Assembly: GCA_902623175.1 (NCBI GenBank)
Contig: CACNSR010000008.1
Span: forward strand, 34,805-98,804
Source: Halieaceae bacterium
GTDB lineage: Bacteria > Pseudomonadota > Gammaproteobacteria > Pseudomonadales > Halieaceae
DNA length: 64,000 nucleotides
Direction of reading: 5' to 3'
In this document: piece by piece, positions 1 through 7,999 of the stretch
Layout of the letters: each line of letters opens with the position of its first letter
Numbering within the stretch: the first letter of the stretch is position 1
The notes under the pieces: model-generated
Database searches by the model: none
The model's input: only the letters and a program-made list of their open reading frames with translations
What the model was told of the DNA's origin: nothing
Program-made: the position numbers and the translations under genes

Positions 1-1
1 C

Positions 2-133
2 CACGCGGTAATCGTCGCGAGAGAACTAGGTGTGCCATGCGTGACGTCAGCGACAAATGCGACCAGTTTGATACCAGACGGGGCGCTCATTGAGGTGAAC
101 GGCAGCTCCGGAACCGTCACAATTCTCGAATGA
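2..133 (+). CDS. C-terminal end of a PEP-utilising (swivel-domain) protein, partial
   Basis: An open frame runs in from the left edge and ends at TGA 131-133. The 43 visible residues begin HAVIVARELGVPCV, the stretch that follows the phosphorylated histidine in the mobile domain of PEP synthase, PPDK and rifampicin phosphotransferase, and end in a short beta-rich tail. Its first residue may be the catalytic His itself. The stop overlaps the next gene's start (ATGA), so the two are probably translationally coupled and work together. The rest of the protein is outside the window, so its substrate cannot be told. Confidence 0.7.
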   Translation, partial: HAVIVARELGVPCVTSATNATSLIPDGALIEVNGSSGTVTILE

Positions 134-1683
134 ATCGCGAAATGATCTTCCACTTTGATCACCCCCACTTCGGCACCATTGCTGAAGTCTCAGACGTTGT
201 CGGTGGCAAAGGTGCAAGTCTGTGGGCAATGACCTCAAGGCTAGGACTCCCAACACCTCCCGGGTTCACGATTGGAGTGAACACCTGCGCAATGTTGGGC
301 GAATCTGAATTCACTGAGAAATTCACTGCCGAAATGAATAGCGCGATCGCCAGATTAGAGGAAGAGACTGGTAAGCAGTTAGGAGACCCCGAGAACCCGC
401 TGCTCCTAGCCGTGAGATCGGGGGCCAGTGTGTCCATGCCGGGGATGATGGAAACAATACTAAATGTTGGCGTTACACCGCTAACATTGCCAGCGCTGCA
501 AAACGTTACTGGCAACCATTTTTTTGCGCTGGATTCATATCGGCGCTTCCTTGAAAGTTTCTGTAAATCTACATTGGATATCGACCATCCTATGTTGGAC
601 GCTCAAACCATAGAACAAGCAGGCCTGCCCGATCACATAGCAGATTTGGAAACTGTCATAAGCGAGAGGATCGGTGGTGAGCGATTGTGTGACGCTCGCT
701 ACTTACTTAACGAATGTATTCATGCGGTCATTCGATCCAGTAACAGCGCAACTGCGCAGGCGTATCGAAAAAAAACAGGCCTCCCTGAATCACTGGGCAC
801 AGCCGTAACCGTTCAAGCCATGGTATTCGGCAACACGGGTGCACGCTCCGGAACGGGCGTGGTATTCAGTCGAGATCCCAACTCCGGCGAAAAGAAAATT
901 TGTGGTGACTGGATCAGTAATGCCCAAGGCGATGATGTAGTCGCAGGCAACAGTGCGACCTCTGATATTTCTGTGTTCGGCGCCACACACCCCTCGGCGT
1001 ATGAGGAACTCAAGCTTCACCTCGAGCATCTAGAAATTTTTTATCAGGATATGGTTGATGTCGAATTTACGGTGGATCAAGGCAAACTGTGGATATTGCA
1101 AGCGCGAGTCGGTAAACGGACTGCGCGTGCCGCCTCCCGAATTGCGGTGGAATTGGCAAACTCGGAACGTTTTGAACTGAATAAAAAGGACGCTCTTGCC
1201 ACTATCATTCAGTCCCTTTCGACCGAAAAATCCTCAACAATTAGTCTGACAGGCGAGAAAAAGCCAATAACAAATGGCATCGGCGCATCAGCAGGTATCG
1301 CTAGTGGACTTGCTGTATTTACCTCTGAGGAAGCCATTGAGGCCGCGGAGGATGGAAAAGAGGTGGTGCTCATCCGGCAGGAAACTTCTCCGGCTGACGT
1401 TCATGGCATGGCGGTCGCTACCGGCATACTCACATCGCTCGGCGGCCTAATGAGCCATGCCGCAGTGGTCGCGCGAGACTGGAACCTGCCAGCGGTAGTG
1501 GGTGCTACAGGAATGCAATTCACAGCAGATGCCGTGGTAATTGGCACAGCTAAAATCCAAACAGGAGATATCATCTCCATAGACGGCAATACCGGTGAGG
1601 TCTTCATGGGGGCAATGCTCAGCACAGCAGATGACGATCCTTACCTAGAACAGCTCAAAGCATGGGCTGAAAAGAAAAATTAA
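130..1683 (+). CDS. Short pyruvate-phosphate-dikinase-like protein (ATP-grasp plus swivel domain)
   Basis: 517 residues. The N-terminal part has PPDK hallmarks: GGKGASLW near residue 27, AVRSGASVSMPGMMET near 98, and GNTGARSGTGVVFSRDP near 235. The C-terminal part is a PEP-utiliser mobile domain with GGLMSHAAVVAR, the phospho-accepting His being residue 443. True PPDK is about 870-900 residues and ends in a PEP/pyruvate-binding barrel; that barrel is absent here. The protein could therefore transfer phosphate from ATP to its histidine but has no visible acceptor site of its own. It overlaps by 4 bp an upstream gene that also ends in a swivel domain, which suggests a split phosphotransfer enzyme, comparable in architecture to phenylphosphate synthase or rifampicin phosphotransferase systems. 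The substrate is unknown. Confidence 0.85.
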   Translation: MNREMIFHFDHPHFGTIAEVSDVVGGKGASLWAMTSRLGLPTPPGFTIGVNTCAMLGESEFTEKFTAEMNSAIARLEEETGKQLGDPENPLLLAVRSGASVSMPGMMETILNVGVTPLTLPALQNVTGNHFFALDSYRRFLESFCKSTLDIDHPMLDAQTIEQAGLPDHIADLETVISERIGGERLCDARYLLNECIHAVIRSSNSATAQAYRKKTGLPESLGTAVTVQAMVFGNTGARSGTGVVFSRDPNSGEKKICGDWISNAQGDDVVAGNSATSDISVFGATHPSAYEELKLHLEHLEIFYQDMVDVEFTVDQGKLWILQARVGKRTARAASRIAVELANSERFELNKKDALATIIQSLSTEKSSTISLTGEKKPITNGIGASAGIASGLAVFTSEEAIEAAEDGKEVVLIRQETSPADVHGMAVATGILTSLGGLMSHAAVVARDWNLPAVVGATGMQFTADAVVIGTAKIQTGDIISIDGNTGEVFMGAMLSTADDDPYLEQLKAWAEKKN

Positions 1684-1717
1684 GATTCAGCCGAATATCA
1701 AAACAATGGGGTAATCA

Positions 1718-2488
1718 ATGGAAATGAAGCGACTCAAAGATAGAAGAGCTGTAATTACGGGAGCCACTGGTGGCATAGGTGAGGCGACTGCGCGGCGCCT
1801 GCTCGCAGAGGGGGCCACAGTTATGCTGGCAGCGCGTTCAAGTGAAACGCTGTCGAAACTGGCGGCTAAATTGGATAGCGATAGGGTCCATGTCTGTCCT
1901 ACTGATATTTCTAGCGAGACAGACTGCAAGTCACTAGCAGAACGGAGTATCTCCGAGATGGGAGGGATAGATATTTTGTTCTGTAACGCAGGTTTTGAGG
2001 GGTCTATAAAACCGCTTCTAGAAATAGAGCAAGACGAATTTGACGCGGTGCAGAATACAAACATTCGCGGAACTTGGCTAACGATGAAGCACTGCATCCC
2101 TCACATACTTGGCAATGGAGGCTCAGTGATCGTTACAAGTTCCGTAACGGGAAAAGTGGGTGTCCCGGGCTTAGGAGCGTATACAGCAAGTAAGCATGCC
2201 ATTGTGGGTCTTGTTGAAGTTGCAGCGCTAGAACTCGCCGAGCAAGGCGTCCGTGTAAACGCAATAGCGCCAGCTCCCATCGACAATGCAATGATGAGAT
2301 CCATCGAGGAACAGGCGGCGCCGGGTGCACCCAATGCTGCCAAAAAGGGCTTTGAATCACTAATTGCCATGAAGCGATATGGCACGGATGACGAGGTCGC
2401 GGCGATGGTAGCGTTCTTAGCGAGCGACGACGCATCGTTCTGCACTGGTGGCGTGTATCCGATTGATGGGGGGTTCCTGGCGCAGTAA
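1718..2488 (+). CDS. SDR-family NAD(P)-dependent oxidoreductase
   Basis: 256-residue classical short-chain dehydrogenase/reductase. The cofactor motif TGATGGIG lies near residue 15, the NAG motif (CNAGFEG) near 89, the catalytic Ser in TSSVTG near 140, and Tyr/Lys in YTASK near 155. The C-terminus carries the usual DGGF end (YPIDGGFLAQ). It starts 34 bp after the dikinase-like gene, on the same strand, and is probably co-transcribed. A second ATG six bases downstream is an alternative start. It would oxidise or reduce an alcohol/ketone in the same pathway as the upstream phosphotransfer proteins; the substrate cannot be read from sequence. Confidence 0.9.
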   Translation: MEMKRLKDRRAVITGATGGIGEATARRLLAEGATVMLAARSSETLSKLAAKLDSDRVHVCPTDISSETDCKSLAERSISEMGGIDILFCNAGFEGSIKPLLEIEQDEFDAVQNTNIRGTWLTMKHCIPHILGNGGSVIVTSSVTGKVGVPGLGAYTASKHAIVGLVEVAALELAEQGVRVNAIAPAPIDNAMMRSIEEQAAPGAPNAAKKGFESLIAMKRYGTDDEVAAMVAFLASDDASFCTGGVYPIDGGFLAQ

Positions 2489-2688
2489 CTCCCGATTTCG
2501 GCCATCAGTTGGCGAAACCTAGGCACCGCTCGCTGAGGCAACCAATCCCGTGCGGCAACCAAACTTTGGCAGGGTTGTCAGCAATCTTACAGGCGTGGAC
2601 GAGTATGTGCGACGGATCCTCGCAAACATGAGACAACGAGCCACTACTTTTAACTTCTCCCTTTGTTAATGTAACGTTTGAATGTCCA

Positions 2689-2756
2689 CGCGTGTCTTGG
2701 TGCGGCCAATCGGCCTTCACATGGAAGAGGTCGGCGGCTCGAATGCGCTTGGCCCT
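2689..2756 (+). repeat. tRNA-3'-half-like interspersed repeat, copy A
   Basis: Shares with copies at 13429 and 33498 the order CGTGTCT, GCGGCCAATCGGCCTT, AGAGGTCGGCGG-TCGAAT. The last part imitates a tRNA T-arm, but this copy is the most decayed (GGCTCGAATGCGC breaks the T-stem). No matching 5' acceptor strand is found upstream, so it is not a functional tRNA. It lies in the 515-bp gap between convergent genes, 35 bp before a copy of the second repeat family. Nothing else was recognised in that gap. Confidence 0.6.
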
Positions 2757-2791
2757 ATCAAGTTTTAAGCCTCTGTTTTTTCTTTTTTTTC

Positions 2792-2847
2792 CAAATCGTG
2801 CGTTTTGGCGTGCTTCTATGCGGGGACACTACCGCGGGAAGGTAGTG
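2792..2847 (+). repeat. Hairpin-ended interspersed repeat, copy 1
   Basis: A block of about 55 bp beginning AAATCGTGCGTTTTGGCGTG and ending in a perfect 7-bp stem, CACTACC (2827-2833) with GGTAGTG (2841-2847), loop GCGGGAA. It aligns without gaps to copies at 20050 and 45135. It is preceded by a T/C-rich run (2775-2790). Confidence 0.6.
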
Positions 2848-3004
2848 CTAAGTCTTCCAAGCGCCTAGCAAAGGTAGCAAGAAGGCAACCCTCCTCGACG
2901 GCGGCTAACCCTCACCAATCACTATGCTATAAACCAAAAACGCAAAGCCGACATTCCAACTGTTCGGCAGACAATCGTGAAAGCTATTCGGCTAACAGCC
3001 CACG

Positions 3005-4936
3005 CTAGCCTTCGCAGTCCGAGTCGGTTCCGGCTGCGAGTGGCACGTACCATACAGGCGACGAATAGACTCGCTGCTGGACAGTCCTGGGCACATTACT
3101 TGGGGGCGGGATCTCGAACGCCGCTGCGTCATACGTGGTCCATCGGGGCGTCGGTATCTCCAACACCCTTGCGTAATAAAAGGCCTGCTGATCCGGATCA
3201 AAATCTTGATCTATCCACAGAGTGCCCAACTCAGTGGCCCCAATCGTATTGGCGTAGGTCGCATTTTTGGTATCAACGGTGTCTACCAACTCGAGCACTT
3301 GCCCATCTTTCCGCACTTTTCTGTCATCAGAGAGGGCCACGTCGTAGACTCGCTCGCGATGTTCTCCCTGATCCATCCAGCCTTTCACTATCTGGATTCT
3401 GTCGAGGTTTGCGCCCATCGGGTCTCTGGACGCCTTTACCAAAATACTGACCCGTCCCACATGCTCGCAGGAGCCGTTTAACTGTCCACCCATTGGCACT
3501 CCCGCGCTATAGCCCTGAGCGGCAAAGTCATGATCGTCAAGCTCCTCACCCGTGAATTTCCAGCCTGCAAAGAGGCGTAATGTGATTCTTGGACCCGTGC
3601 TGGCGTACACCTCCCGTCGCCGCAAAGCATCGAACAGCGCCTCTCTTGTATTGTCTTCAGCCCATACCGCGACATAACCCGACGAGGACAAGATTGCATT
3701 GGACCACCGACCGGCCATCAGCAGACTGGTTCTGTCTACGGATGGCTCCGAGTCCGCGAACTTCCCGAAATAATTTCTAGCGTCCGCGGTGGAGAGTGCA
3801 GTGTGTGAATCGGTACTGCCTATGAGACCAAATTGATAAGGATTAACGCCGAGTGCTTTATGGGTAGCAATACCCACCCCCAGCAGCGATCTGGCGTACT
3901 CAGTAACCAGCATTTCTGGGGTTTTTTCCTCGGTAGCTAAAATATTGCCAGCGTCCCATGTCTCGAAGTCAGCGAATGGGTCGTCAGGAGATAGCAGTGG
4001 GTGGGTTTCTGCATCACCTTTTACTTGAGTCACCTCAAAAAGCGGCTCCCATCGCGCACTTTGGCGCGCATAAGCCTCCGACATCACCTGTGAGCCCAAA
4101 GCAGGAAACATTCTGCCGTTGCTCAAATTGCTGTTATGAGGGATTGCCATCGCGCGCCCCCCGGTTGAGGTTTCATATGTGCTCAAAAAAGCCCATAGAT
4201 CCTCAACATCTCGGCTATTCATCGCCGAGAAAGGAGCGAGGCTACCTGCGGTCTCGGCGTCATCGCCAAACAGCACCACACGATGAAAATTATTGCCGTC
4301 GATCATGGAAGTCCACTCGTAACCAATCAAAGTGGTGAACTCTCCGGGTTTGTTGTATTGATCAGCCAGTTTGGCAGAAGCCTGCCATAGCGCGAGTACC
4401 GCCGAGTCGGGGAGTACAGCGTCCGCCGCCGGGTCAGAGGAGGAATTTACGACAAATTCGTCTCTGGCATTTTGAAATTGATCAGCCTCCATATACTTTG
4501 CCCAGCGGGAGCCAACCTCACTGCCGAGAACAAGTTGTTGAATGTGTTTTGCTGGCGTGCTGGAACTCGCCACAGGCGCGACGGAAGCAAAAACGCCCAG
4601 ATACTCGGCATGGTCTGTCACTGCCAGAAAATCCAGCGGCCGATCCAGCTTAGCCAATGTGCCTGTTGAAGAGAGCACACTCTCTCCGGCGGCAAATTGA
4701 TAGGCTTCGGACGGCCCAAGCATTCTGTTTTCAAAAATGTAGGCATCCGGCGAGAGGTTGCTATGAAGATGCAGATCACCCCAGAAGACCCGCTCTATCG
4801 CGGTCCTTGTAGCGCCGCGACCGGGTGAGGGCTCCGCGATACCGACGTCTGAACACACCGAGAGGACAGTTATCAAAACTGCAGCACATGTCCCTGAAAA
4901 AGGACTAGTGCCGCTCTCCCGGGGGGGCACCGACAT
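3005..4936 (-). CDS. DUF3604-family secreted protein
   Basis: About 643 residues from the ATG at 4936; a GTG at 4963 is an alternative that overlaps the upstream transporter by 20 bp. After a signal-peptide-like start (SGTCAAVLITVLSV) comes the DUF3604 opening VFWGDLHLHSNLSPDA, resembling the metal-binding DLHxH start of PHP-type hydrolases, then AVTDHAEYLG, and later STDSH, typical of the family. Members are large, probably periplasmic metal-dependent proteins of uncertain reaction, often next to transporters and TonB receptors in marine and soil bacteria. Here it is the last gene of a minus-strand run (synthetase, MFS, DUF3604), so a role in processing an imported compound is likely. Confidence 0.8.
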   Translation of the reverse strand: MSVPPRESGTSPFSGTCAAVLITVLSVCSDVGIAEPSPGRGATRTAIERVFWGDLHLHSNLSPDAYIFENRMLGPSEAYQFAAGESVLSSTGTLAKLDRPLDFLAVTDHAEYLGVFASVAPVASSSTPAKHIQQLVLGSEVGSRWAKYMEADQFQNARDEFVVNSSSDPAADAVLPDSAVLALWQASAKLADQYNKPGEFTTLIGYEWTSMIDGNNFHRVVLFGDDAETAGSLAPFSAMNSRDVEDLWAFLSTYETSTGGRAMAIPHNSNLSNGRMFPALGSQVMSEAYARQSARWEPLFEVTQVKGDAETHPLLSPDDPFADFETWDAGNILATEEKTPEMLVTEYARSLLGVGIATHKALGVNPYQFGLIGSTDSHTALSTADARNYFGKFADSEPSVDRTSLLMAGRWSNAILSSSGYVAVWAEDNTREALFDALRRREVYASTGPRITLRLFAGWKFTGEELDDHDFAAQGYSAGVPMGGQLNGSCEHVGRVSILVKASRDPMGANLDRIQIVKGWMDQGEHRERVYDVALSDDRKVRKDGQVLELVDTVDTKNATYANTIGATELGTLWIDQDFDPDQQAFYYARVLEIPTPRWTTYDAAAFEIPPPSNVPRTVQQRVYSSPVWYVPLAAGTDSDCEG

Positions 4937-4943
4937 CAGTCGC

Positions 4944-6263
4944 TCAGTGGTGAACAACGGCACCCTCTGAATCAGAGCTCGACCCTTCTCCTATGCCAAC
5001 ATAAAACATCAGCATCGCTATTGGGAGGGAAACTGCGCAGACAACCGCCATCGACGCGCCGACAGCACCCGCGTCAGCAAATACGTAATCGGTAACCAGC
5101 GCGACGGACGTCGGACCCAATGCCAGCCCAAATAAATTCACGAGCACCACATAAATACCGGCAATCACGCCACGCATTTCGTTTGGCGTGACTGCCTGCA
5201 GGCCGGTTGTGAAAAGCGCCATCGGTACGGTGACAAAAAAACTGGAGACGCCGATGGCTACCAATGCCAAAGTGGTGTCGGCGGTAAACCCTGCAAAAAC
5301 AATAGCGGGTAGCAATGCCGCCGCTGCCGACGTTGCCACTCTCAAGCCAGCATCTGTATGACCCTTTCGAGTGAAATACTTGGCAAGGATGGGGCCGCTC
5401 AGAACACCTGCAGAACCGCAGAGCAGGGCAATGCTGCCATAACTTCGGCCCGCATCTGCGATATCCATCCCGTGAACTCTAATCAGCAACGTCGGCACCC
5501 AAGCCTGCAGGGCATACAAACTGATGACGATAAAAGGCGCGCCCAGCAGATAGGCGCCGTACACCTTTTTCCTGGAGCGCACGAAATTCACGCCCTCGCT
5601 CCACGACACATTACTCGCACCTGTATCGGTCAGCGTCTCCTTTCTCATGGGTTCAGCGAGGGTGGCCAGAATCATGGCCAGAAAAATCCCCGGCAGGCCC
5701 ACCGCGACAAACGTAAATTGCCAGGAGGCAATATCTCCCAGTATCGGCAACGTGACCTGATCCGCCCAACTAATGACCTCTGCCCCGATAATGAGCGACA
5801 GGCCCGCACCCAGGTAGGGACCCATTAAAAATATACTGACCGGCAACCCTCGCTTGTCCTCGGGAAAATAGTCAGCAAGCAGGGACCACGCGGCAGGCGT
5901 CACCGAGGCCTCACCGGCCCCCACACCCATTCTGCCGATAGCCAATTGGGTCATCGTTTTCGAGAGACCGCAGAAAACGCAGGCAACACTCCAGAAAATG
6001 ATGCCGCCAATCAGCACTTTTACCCTGCTCACGGTATCTACCAATCGCCCGACAGGGATGCTGAGGATCAAATAGGGGACGACAAAAGCCAAGCCCTGCA
6101 AGAAACTGATTTGGGTGTCAGACAGTTGCAAATCAGCCTTGATCGGCTCGACGAGCAAATTGACGATCTGTCGATCAATGAACGAGAAGGTATAGGTGGC
6201 TGTGAGCACGATGGTGGCGTACCACGCCAGCGAAGTATTCGATGTAAAGCGACGATCATTCAT
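4944..6263 (-). CDS. MFS transporter, Spinster-like
   Basis: About 439 residues, with 12 hydrophobic segments expected. The N-terminus carries YTFSFIDRQIVNLL followed by SFLQGLAF, the MFS loop motif GRLVD, and RMGVGAGEASVTPA, all typical of the Spinster/4-hydroxybenzoate-type transporter group common in hydrocarbon and steroid degraders. The start chosen is ATG 6263, which overlaps the end of the acyl-CoA synthetase gene (ATGAATGA), implying coupled translation; the longer upstream frame would sit inside that gene. A close paralogue lies at 54402-55709. It probably moves an organic acid or lipid-like catabolite across the inner membrane. Confidence 0.88.
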   Translation of the reverse strand: MNDRRFTSNTSLAWYATIVLTATYTFSFIDRQIVNLLVEPIKADLQLSDTQISFLQGLAFVVPYLILSIPVGRLVDTVSRVKVLIGGIIFWSVACVFCGLSKTMTQLAIGRMGVGAGEASVTPAAWSLLADYFPEDKRGLPVSIFLMGPYLGAGLSLIIGAEVISWADQVTLPILGDIASWQFTFVAVGLPGIFLAMILATLAEPMRKETLTDTGASNVSWSEGVNFVRSRKKVYGAYLLGAPFIVISLYALQAWVPTLLIRVHGMDIADAGRSYGSIALLCGSAGVLSGPILAKYFTRKGHTDAGLRVATSAAAALLPAIVFAGFTADTTLALVAIGVSSFFVTVPMALFTTGLQAVTPNEMRGVIAGIYVVLVNLFGLALGPTSVALVTDYVFADAGAVGASMAVVCAVSLPIAMLMFYVGIGEGSSSDSEGAVVHH

Positions 6264-7890
6264 CCTTCGCCTCGCTGGATGGATCCAATGGCTGGGGGAG
6301 AGCAAGCAGTTCAATCAGCTTGAATTTCTGAATTTTTGTGGCGGAGGATGGCCACTGCTCAACGAATCGGACCATGCGGGGCACTTTGAACGACGCGATA
6401 TTACTTCTGCAGAACTGGATGATTTCCTCCTCCTCGCAGTGTGCGTCGTCAGAGAGTTCAATAAACGCCGCCGGGACCTCTCCGAGCCGGTCATGCGGTG
6501 CCCCTACTACCTGAGCCATTTTTACCGCCGGATGAGTGAGCAATAACGCCTCTATCTCGAGTGCGGCAACGTTCTCGCCGCCTACCTTTAGCATGTCCTT
6601 TAGCCTACCGCGGAACGCAAGGCGCCCTTGCGCGTCCAGTGCGCCGATGTCACCCGTTCGCAACCATCCATCCTCAGTCATCACCTCTCGCGTTTTCTCG
6701 GGGTCGTTATAATAATCAGTAAACAGGGCGTAACCTCTTAACTGGATTTCACCCTCCTCATCAGGGCCAAGTTCACTGTGAGATTCCGGGCAAACAATAC
6801 GGGCGTCTATGCCCTGAAAAGGCCGACCGCAGGTGTGTGCCCTCTCGAGGTCGGTTTCAGTAGCGCTACCGTGGCACGCAACCCCTGAAATCTCGGTCAA
6901 TCCGTAGGCACTGACATGCACCGCCTGTGGTAGTTTTGCCATGTTTTCGAGAAGCCGCGACGCCGGCGCAACGTTATTTACCAACCGCACTCTACCCATT
7001 TTGTCTGCTTGAAAATCGTCGTGAGACAGTAAATCTCCCATGATTGCGGGAAAAGCCGGAAATAAAATTGTCGGTTCAAAGCGATAAATCTGCTCAAGTG
7101 CCCGATCAACATCAAAGTGAGTGTCAGTCGCATACGTCGCACCAGCCCACATGCTCGCTATCATGGGCAGCAGACTCGAAATATGAAAAAACGGCAAAGG
7201 ATCCCAAAGACAATCATCCTCGGCAATCGCAAACCGTTCTTTTTCCGCAGCGGCATTTCGCACAAACGCCCGGTGGGAGAGCCTACATCCCTTCGGAACC
7301 GATGTCGTTCCCGAGGTGTATATCATCAGGCAAATGGACTCCAATCCCGCACTCGCTGAGCGCTCATTGAGTGCCTCGTCAGTGATATCTATGCCGCACT
7401 GCTCAAAATTCGTCGACGAGATAAATCCAGGTTTTTGAACAGGCTCAAACAAGACTATCGATTCGAGCAAGGGCGCTTCCGCAAGGCGCAGCGCATAGGG
7501 ATTGAGGGAAGCGCTGAGATCTGAGTAACAATCAGTCAATTGCGCACAGAAATCGATTCGGTCGTCGAATTGTGATGTGGTGAGTAGCAGTCGGATATCG
7601 CTGTCGGCGATTACCTGCTGCAATTCCGCGCCGCGATATCTCGCATTGACGGGGACCGCCGTAGCGCCAGCCATACTAATGGCGAATATTGATTCAACAT
7701 ACTCAGGTAGGTTAAGCGAGAGAATCCCAACGTGATCTCCTGCACGCACACCAGCGCTGATTAGCGATCGTGCCTTTTGCCTCGCCTTAGCCCGCAGACT
7801 GCTGAACGTCAGTTCCGCATTAGGAAAAATCAGCGCCCTCTTTTGAGGCCACTTCGCCGCCGCACTATTGAGTACCTCGTCTAATTTCAT
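6256..7890 (-). CDS. AMP-dependent acyl-CoA synthetase/ligase
   Basis: 544-residue adenylate-forming enzyme of the acyl-CoA synthetase class. It shows the phosphate-binding loop YTSGTTSVPKGCRLSH, the AYGLTEISG motif, the DGWLRTGDIG motif, FRGRLKDMLKVGGENV, and a C-terminal lysine in SSATKIQKFK. It would activate a carboxylic acid with ATP and CoA. It is the first gene of a run with an MFS transporter and a DUF3604 protein (overlapping stops and starts). A strong terminator separates it from the TonB receptor upstream. The chain length or ring type of its substrate cannot be told. Confidence 0.9.
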   Translation of the reverse strand: MKLDEVLNSAAAKWPQKRALIFPNAELTFSSLRAKARQKARSLISAGVRAGDHVGILSLNLPEYVESIFAISMAGATAVPVNARYRGAELQQVIADSDIRLLLTTSQFDDRIDFCAQLTDCYSDLSASLNPYALRLAEAPLLESIVLFEPVQKPGFISSTNFEQCGIDITDEALNERSASAGLESICLMIYTSGTTSVPKGCRLSHRAFVRNAAAEKERFAIAEDDCLWDPLPFFHISSLLPMIASMWAGATYATDTHFDVDRALEQIYRFEPTILFPAFPAIMGDLLSHDDFQADKMGRVRLVNNVAPASRLLENMAKLPQAVHVSAYGLTEISGVACHGSATETDLERAHTCGRPFQGIDARIVCPESHSELGPDEEGEIQLRGYALFTDYYNDPEKTREVMTEDGWLRTGDIGALDAQGRLAFRGRLKDMLKVGGENVAALEIEALLLTHPAVKMAQVVGAPHDRLGEVPAAFIELSDDAHCEEEEIIQFCRSNIASFKVPRMVRFVEQWPSSATKIQKFKLIELLALPQPLDPSSEAKDE

Positions 7891-7926
7891 CGTTTAAAAC
7901 GACCGCTTACTGACACAACGGCTCCA

Positions 7927-7952
7927 AAATAAAAGGGCCCCATATGGAGCCC
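7927..7952 (-). terminator. Rho-independent terminator downstream of the TonB receptor
   Basis: On the minus strand, GGGCTCC-ATAT-GGGGCCC forms a 7-bp stem with one G-T pair and a 4-base loop, followed by TTTTATTTT. It lies 48 bp past the stop of the TonB receptor gene at 8000 and 37 bp before the acyl-CoA synthetase start, so it likely ends or attenuates the receptor transcript. Confidence 0.8.
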
Positions 7953-7999
7953 GTGTTGGTAACCGCGACAGTGAACTGCGGCTCACGACTAGAGTGCTG

